From Geobacter sp. UBA6151 (GTDB lineage: Bacteria; Desulfobacterota; Desulfuromonadia; Geobacterales; Pseudopelobacteraceae): a stretch of DNA of 64,000 bases. The stretch covers positions 25,287-89,286 of the forward strand of contig DIUT01000066.1 of assembly GCA_002423105.1 (NCBI GenBank). The letters run 5' to 3'. Each line of letters begins with the position of its first letter. Positions within the stretch are counted from its first letter, which is position 1. The notes under the pieces are model-generated. The model did not search any database and was not told where the DNA came from. It was given only the letters and a program-made list of their open reading frames with translations. Below, one piece after another: positions 60,183 through 64,000 of this stretch. The position numbers and the translations under genes were made by a program.

Positions 60183-60968
60183 TTAACGCGGATCACAGAA
60201 GAAGGTGTCCATCCCGGTAACGGCTTCCAGCTTTTTGAACTTGGCCATTTCTGAGCCGTTGTCGAGTGTCAGCGTCCTGCGCAATTCGGCAGGGATGGTT
60301 AATAGCTGTCCCGCCAATGCAGTGTTGAACGAGATTGCCATTTTATCATCGACCTTGGCCAGCAGCAGATAACGGCTCTTGCGCTCGATACAGCTGACCA
60401 GGGCGGCCTTACCGAAAGAAGCAGATACGAGGTCTGCCTCCCAATCGCCGAAGCGTTTACGGCCTGCTACGATATCTGGACGTTCGGCGATCCCGATCCG
60501 TTCGAGTGCAAATCGTTTGCCTTGCCCGTAAGCGGTACGTGGACGCCGCCGATCACGACCACGGCGCAAACAGCGATGGAAGTTTCCTCCTGTCCGTGCA
60601 GCCGTGTAGATCCACCGGTAGATTGTTTCGGTGCTGATCCTCATTCGAGGATCGTCCGGGTAATCGAGACAAATACGTCCGGCAATCTGTTCCGGTGCCC
60701 AGTTGTTGCGTAGCTTTTCGTCAACGTACGCGACAAGGAACGGCCGATTCTGGCAACGGTAGTGACGTGGCTGCGAGTGGCGACAGTCCGAACGCTTTTG
60801 AGCAGTTTGATGACGATAGCCGCTCTTTGAACTGTTACGCAGCCATTCCCGCGATATAGTCGTGTGGCTCCGGCCAAGACAAAGAGCTATTTTCCGAAAG
60901 CTCATACCTTGGCGAACAAAATGTTCAATGGCAAAACGCTCTTCTGAGGTAATATGGCGGTAGGACAT
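60183..60968 (-). pseudogene. IS30-family transposase, truncated at the C-terminus
   Basis: 261 codons from an ATG with AGGAGG upstream. N-terminal HTHs (YRHITSEERFAIEHFVRQG, SFRKIALCLGRSHTTISREW), DDE residues 1 and 2 (GDWEADLV, TLDNGSEM) are present. The frame ends at FFCDPR, before the segment that carries the catalytic Glu, where it meets a GGGACACCCCCC scar. It should be inactive. Sequence up to about 61075 (GTGCACTTTGAACTAG) probably belongs to the surviving end of the element. Confidence 0.88.
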
Positions 60969-61123
60969 GGTGGGTTCCTCCTGGGATGTTTGTCGTTGGC
61001 GCTTCAAACACTACCAGAAACCCACTATGTCCTCTCGATTTTTACCTCCCCACTACCGTGGTGCACTTTGAACTAGAATCTACCCCCGATTAGATTTTTA
61101 GTTTCATTATTGGAGCAAATTCC

Positions 61124-61606
61124 ATGACTGATCCAAAGAAAAAAGATATAGCAACATCATTTACCGCTTTTCTATTTATCGTTTTAGTGGTTTCAGGAAT
61201 GTTAATGTTTTTCCATATTTTTGATAATTATACAAAAACCGTTCATGAGATATTGGGATTAGCTTTTGTATTAGCTTCATCTTTTCATATACTTTTGAAC
61301 TGGAAACAAATGAAAAGATATTTTTCAAAACAAATATTTTTAATTTCAGGTATATTAGTCTTTTTTATTTCACTAATGTTTGTATTCCTTGGTAAAGATC
61401 ACAAAGACACAAAAGATGTTATCATTAATTCACTATTAAATACTCATATCTCAAATTCATTCGTTGTATTAAATAACAATTATGAAAATACAAAGACAAA
61501 ACTTGAGGAGATGGGCATAGTTATTAACGGTTCGACTACAATAGAAGAAATAAGCAAGAATAATGGATTATCAACACAAAAAATAGTGGAAGCAATCATG
61601 TATTGA
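61124..61606 (+). CDS. DUF4405-like small membrane protein
   Basis: 160 residues, far more A/T-rich than the window average. Three hydrophobic segments (about 11-31, 40-58, 71-90); conserved His in FFHIFDNYTKTVHEILG and SSFHILLNWKQM fit the DUF4405 pattern, which resembles cytochrome b-like heme-binding helices. The C-terminal soluble part has an HTH-like IEEISKNNGLSTQKIVEAI. Composition and flanking mobile fragments point to recent acquisition. Confidence 0.7.
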   Translation: MTDPKKKDIATSFTAFLFIVLVVSGMLMFFHIFDNYTKTVHEILGLAFVLASSFHILLNWKQMKRYFSKQIFLISGILVFFISLMFVFLGKDHKDTKDVIINSLLNTHISNSFVVLNNNYENTKTKLEEMGIVINGSTTIEEISKNNGLSTQKIVEAIMY

Positions 61607-61669
61607 CAATAATTTAAACCTAATAATACAAATCAGCCGACGCAAAAAGCCGCGCGCCAGAATTCTGGG

Positions 61670-62366
61670 TAGAGTAGAGAGCAGGTTTTACCCTGCCCTC
61701 CCTCATCAAACCGTGCATGCGGTTTTCCCGCACACGGCTTTCCGATGTTCTTCACTGTAAGGCATGCGCTTTCTTCCAACCTGCTGTTGTCGGCACTTTA
61801 TACAAGCCATATCTTTCATACAATGACTTGGCGGGAAACTTGGCGTACCCTGCTATTCTATCTCTGACCTTATGCCTCTTGCGCAGATGGGTTGTCAGAC
61901 GCTGTTCAAGATGATTTCTTACCTTTTGCAGCGTCCTGCTGCTGTTTCGGTAGTGAAAGTATCCAACCCAACCTCTTGCGGTGGCATTGACTTCATTCAC
62001 TATCCATTCAATCGGCCTAATTGTCCTCGCTCTTTTCGTGAGTTCGGTCAATCGGTCTTTGATATTTTGCAGGGCTTTCTTCGATGGCTGAACATGGGGA
62101 TATATATTTCCCGTTCTTCTGCTTTCTCCCATCCAAATTGAAAATCCAAGAAAATCAAACTTCTCCTTATGAGCATTGACTATCTTCGTCTTTGTCTCAT
62201 TGAGTGAAAGCTTCAGCCGCTCCAGTATTTGTCGCAGTGTTGTCATGGCTTTGTCGGATTTACCTCTCCGGCAGAGAATGACGATGTCGTCGGCGTATCT
62301 GACGATACGGGCTCCCAGTCGCTGTGTCAGGTTATTCCGCTCCCATATCCTGTCCAGTAGGTGCAG
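61670..62366 (-). mobile_element. Group II intron, 3' remnant
   Basis: It keeps the maturase-coding end, domain V (61708-61739: AGCCGTG...CACGGTT stem with a GAAAA-type loop) and domain VI with a CTCTACTCTAC 3' end near 61670. The 5' exon junction, domains I-III and the first part of the ORF are gone. RNA splicing is therefore impossible. Confidence 0.75.
61752..62366 (-). pseudogene. ltrA: Group II intron reverse transcriptase/maturase, 5'-truncated
   Basis: About 204 codons remain: HLLDRIWERNN, the active-site RYADDIVILC (YADD), then maturase domain X (ARGWVGYFHYRNSSRTLQKV) and the C-terminus. The fingers domain and start codon are lost; the open frame upstream of 62366 is unrelated. Confidence 0.85.
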
Positions 62367-62433
62367 GGAAAATGCGGGACACTCCCCATATTTAACGCAC
62401 CTGACCTCCCATGCCCCCACCCCGCCCCTCTCT

Positions 62434-63105
62434 TCACATCTCCATCAACATCCGCGCCTGGCGATGCAGCTCCGCATTGGCAAGCGCCGCGACCTTCTTT
62501 TTGACCGCCCGTGAATAGTACTCCTTTTCGGTTTTAGTCAGCGGCAGACCATCCAGTTTCTTACGGAACAACTCTTTCTGCTTGGGAGAAAACAGTTGCG
62601 ACAGGGCATACTCCAGGGACAGTTCATCGTAGGCATCCTTGCGCTGCCTGCTCTTTTCAGCCCCTTTTTCGAAATAGAGCTCGAACATCCCCTTGAGCCG
62701 CCCAGCCTGGAACTCTCTGCCAGCAAGGGTAAACGGATCGTCGTGGGCCAGCGAGCGGGTCAGTTGTTTGAGTTGAGCCATATTCCGGTCTGACAATGTA
62801 TCCTTCAATTGCTTTGCCCAGTAAAATGACAGGCGAAAAGAGTCATAGAGCGCCAGCGAAAGGAGCAGCAAAGCCTGTAAATCCGACCTCTCGTCGTCGG
62901 TGGCAAGATTGACCAGTACCCGATCATACTCGAAACGGTAATCTTTGGCGGCATTCAGGAGCAGCACCGGAAAACCTTCCCACAGGCGGGTATCGCGGCT
63001 TTTTACCACATCGGCGAGCGTCTGGTTGACGTCAACCTCTCCACCGGCCTCCATGAGCGGCAAGCCAAGCCGCGCCAGCCTTTCTAGCAATGTGCTGTCA
63101 CTCAT
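62434..63105 (-). CDS. Unknown partner protein of the nucleotidyltransferase
   Basis: 223 residues, not recognised. Mostly helical and charged, no membrane segment or signal peptide. The second half has Lys/Glu-rich helices (KSRQRKDAYDELSLEYAL, KELFRKKLDG, YYSRAVKKKVAALA). ATG at 63105 with GGGAGGAG upstream; it overlaps the end of the nucleotidyltransferase gene by 8 bp, a tight coupling typical of paired systems. Confidence 0.7.
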   Translation of the reverse strand: MSDSTLLERLARLGLPLMEAGGEVDVNQTLADVVKSRDTRLWEGFPVLLLNAAKDYRFEYDRVLVNLATDDERSDLQALLLLSLALYDSFRLSFYWAKQLKDTLSDRNMAQLKQLTRSLAHDDPFTLAGREFQAGRLKGMFELYFEKGAEKSRQRKDAYDELSLEYALSQLFSPKQKELFRKKLDGLPLTKTEKEYYSRAVKKKVAALANAELHRQARMLMEM

Positions 63106-63685
63106 ACAGATTCTCCTCCCGGAGCAGTTCGATAAAACGGTCGATATGCCCCCCAATGCGTTCTACGGAAATGTCATAGCTGACGAGTTCCCGGTAATGA
63201 TTTGCCAAGCGCAGGATATCAATCTTTCCATGCAGGGCTTTTACCAGCATCAGACAATCCTCGAAATCCACCCCTGTCCCGCGCATCAGCTTGCTGGCGA
63301 TCAGGTCGTATGGGTTAAGAATGCCGATGTACAGGCGAGAGTACTCCATCAGCAGGCTGTGATTTACCGGCTCAAGCGGCGATTCCAGCAGTTCGGTGGT
63401 ATGGATGCGCTTGCCGGGAAAGAGATCAAACCTGAAGATGTCTCCTTTCCGCAGCCAGCCGCTGGCAGTGACCTGTTCATATCCCAGGTTCTTCAGCACA
63501 CTGACCAGATAAACGTGTTCGGCAGAAACCGGAACCATGAAATCGACATCCTTGGTCGATGGCTTGACCCCTTGCAGAGTGAGCGCCGTGCCGCCACAGG
63601 CGATGAGGTGAACCTTTTTCTTGAGAAAGCGGTTCCACAGCGCCAACACATCAAGCAATTTCTGTTTGCCGAGCCGGTATTCCAT
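63098..63685 (-). CDS. DUF6036-like nucleotidyltransferase
   Basis: 195 residues. Pol-beta-type NTase core: ACGGTALTLQG (GG motif), then STKDVDFMVP (DxD) and a later DLFPGKRIHTTE Asp. Similar to small NTases of toxin-antitoxin or abortive-infection type. Start at 63685 (AGGG 6 nt upstream); an ATG two codons earlier is possible. First gene of a two-gene unit with operator-like repeats in front. Confidence 0.75.
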   Translation of the reverse strand: MEYRLGKQKLLDVLALWNRFLKKKVHLIACGGTALTLQGVKPSTKDVDFMVPVSAEHVYLVSVLKNLGYEQVTASGWLRKGDIFRFDLFPGKRIHTTELLESPLEPVNHSLLMEYSRLYIGILNPYDLIASKLMRGTGVDFEDCLMLVKALHGKIDILRLANHYRELVSYDISVERIGGHIDRFIELLREENLYE

Positions 63686-63699
63686 AACCATCCCTATCA

Positions 63700-63727
63700 A
63701 TACAAATTATTGTATAAAATAATACAA
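63700..63727. promoter_or_regulatory. Alternating ATACAA/TTGTAT repeats, putative operator
   Basis: ATACAA (63700-63705), 4 bp, TTGTAT (63710-63715), 6 bp, ATACAA (63722-63727), immediately upstream of the NTase gene in very A/T-rich DNA that must hold its promoter. Confidence 0.55.
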
Positions 63728-64000
63728 CAATTTGAACTAAAATGTACAACTAATTTCACCGCTACCAATATCTATCGCCGCAGTCCGCTATGGAAACTGC
63801 CCCTAAAGAATCGGCAGCCTGCAATAGCCTGTCAATCAAGCCCCAACACTATCGCTTATCCCGGAATTCGGAATTCTGCGGAATTCTGGGGACAGTATAG
63901 AATGGCGCTAGTTTAAGCATTAATTAACACGATATCTGTTCCGGTGTGAGATCTCCTTCATTTTCTTCCTTGGGGCAGTCATGAGTTCGTAATTTTTGGG
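63728..64000. other. Non-coding stretch with RAYT-type scar
   Basis: No gene is supported. GGAATTCTGCGGAATTCTGGGGACAG-like sequence (63880-63898) is a motif seen at edges of REP-associated transposase elements. Downstream of it a minus-strand reading of about 20 codons ends in AATTAA at about 63904, possibly the tail of a lost transposase frame. Confidence 0.35.

Overview
The window looks like chromosome from a Geobacter/Trichlorobacter-type desulfobacterial bacterium. No rRNA or universal single-copy marker was compared, so this is inference. It rests on several things: a selenocysteine-containing selD, a cobJ-cobQ fusion, a 'geopeptide' RiPP locus, a panB-panC-panP pantothenate operon, hemerythrin-fused signalling proteins, three sigma-54 activators with several large histidine kinases, and a rpoH gene under a CIRCE operator.

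Layout. 1-3538 (-): 5' part of selD (TGA/Sec at codon 17), cbiB and a cobJ-cobQ fusion for cobamide synthesis. 3.6-12.0 kb: a cNMP-binding protein, a FleQ-like activator with a lytic transglycosylase, then the chemotaxis operon cheW-cheA-cheR-HDOD-cheB. 12.1-15.6 kb: rpoH, yebC, msrA, ruvC, ruvA (no ruvB follows). 15.6-26.2 kb (-): two signalling blocks, PhnD-type sensor kinase/HD-GYP regulator/hemerythrin chemoreceptor and CHASE-PAS kinase/sigma-54 regulator. 26.2-32.5 kb: rlmL-like methyltransferase, coaE, tRNA-Arg(CCG), an ABC-F ATPase, a methylmalonyl-CoA decarboxylase-like crotonase, tRNA-Met(CAT), an amidohydrolase. 32.6-37.9 kb: an A/T-richer accessory block with an orphan HicB, a 1343-residue XRE-Mrr nuclease-STAND NTPase protein (best candidate for a new defence system) and a HigBA-type module. 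38.0-41.3 kb: hemerythrin-dCache-GAF-HD-GYP protein. 41.4-47.7 kb (-): panB-panC-panP, an exported unknown, DUF190, crcB, vapBC. 48.0-49.5 kb (-): a radical-SAM maturase with its 28-residue geopeptide precursor, which lies in a very short ORF. 49.5-57.2 kb: TonB receptor, periplasmic binding protein, two kinases with related sensors and a sigma-54 regulator that has its own -24/-12 promoter and a 32-bp perfect palindrome upstream. 57.7-64 kb: LysM/M15 peptidase and lipase pair, then an insertion hot-spot (ORF6N fragment, truncated IS30 transposase, DUF4405 membrane protein, group II intron 3' remnant, RAYT-like scars) and a two-gene nucleotidyltransferase module with operator-like repeats.

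Working together: much of the window is sensing and output, with two oxygen/iron-type hemerythrin sensors coupled to chemotaxis and c-di-GMP hydrolysis. Start codons were moved from the longest ORF wherever a ribosome site or family N-terminus favoured an inner start.
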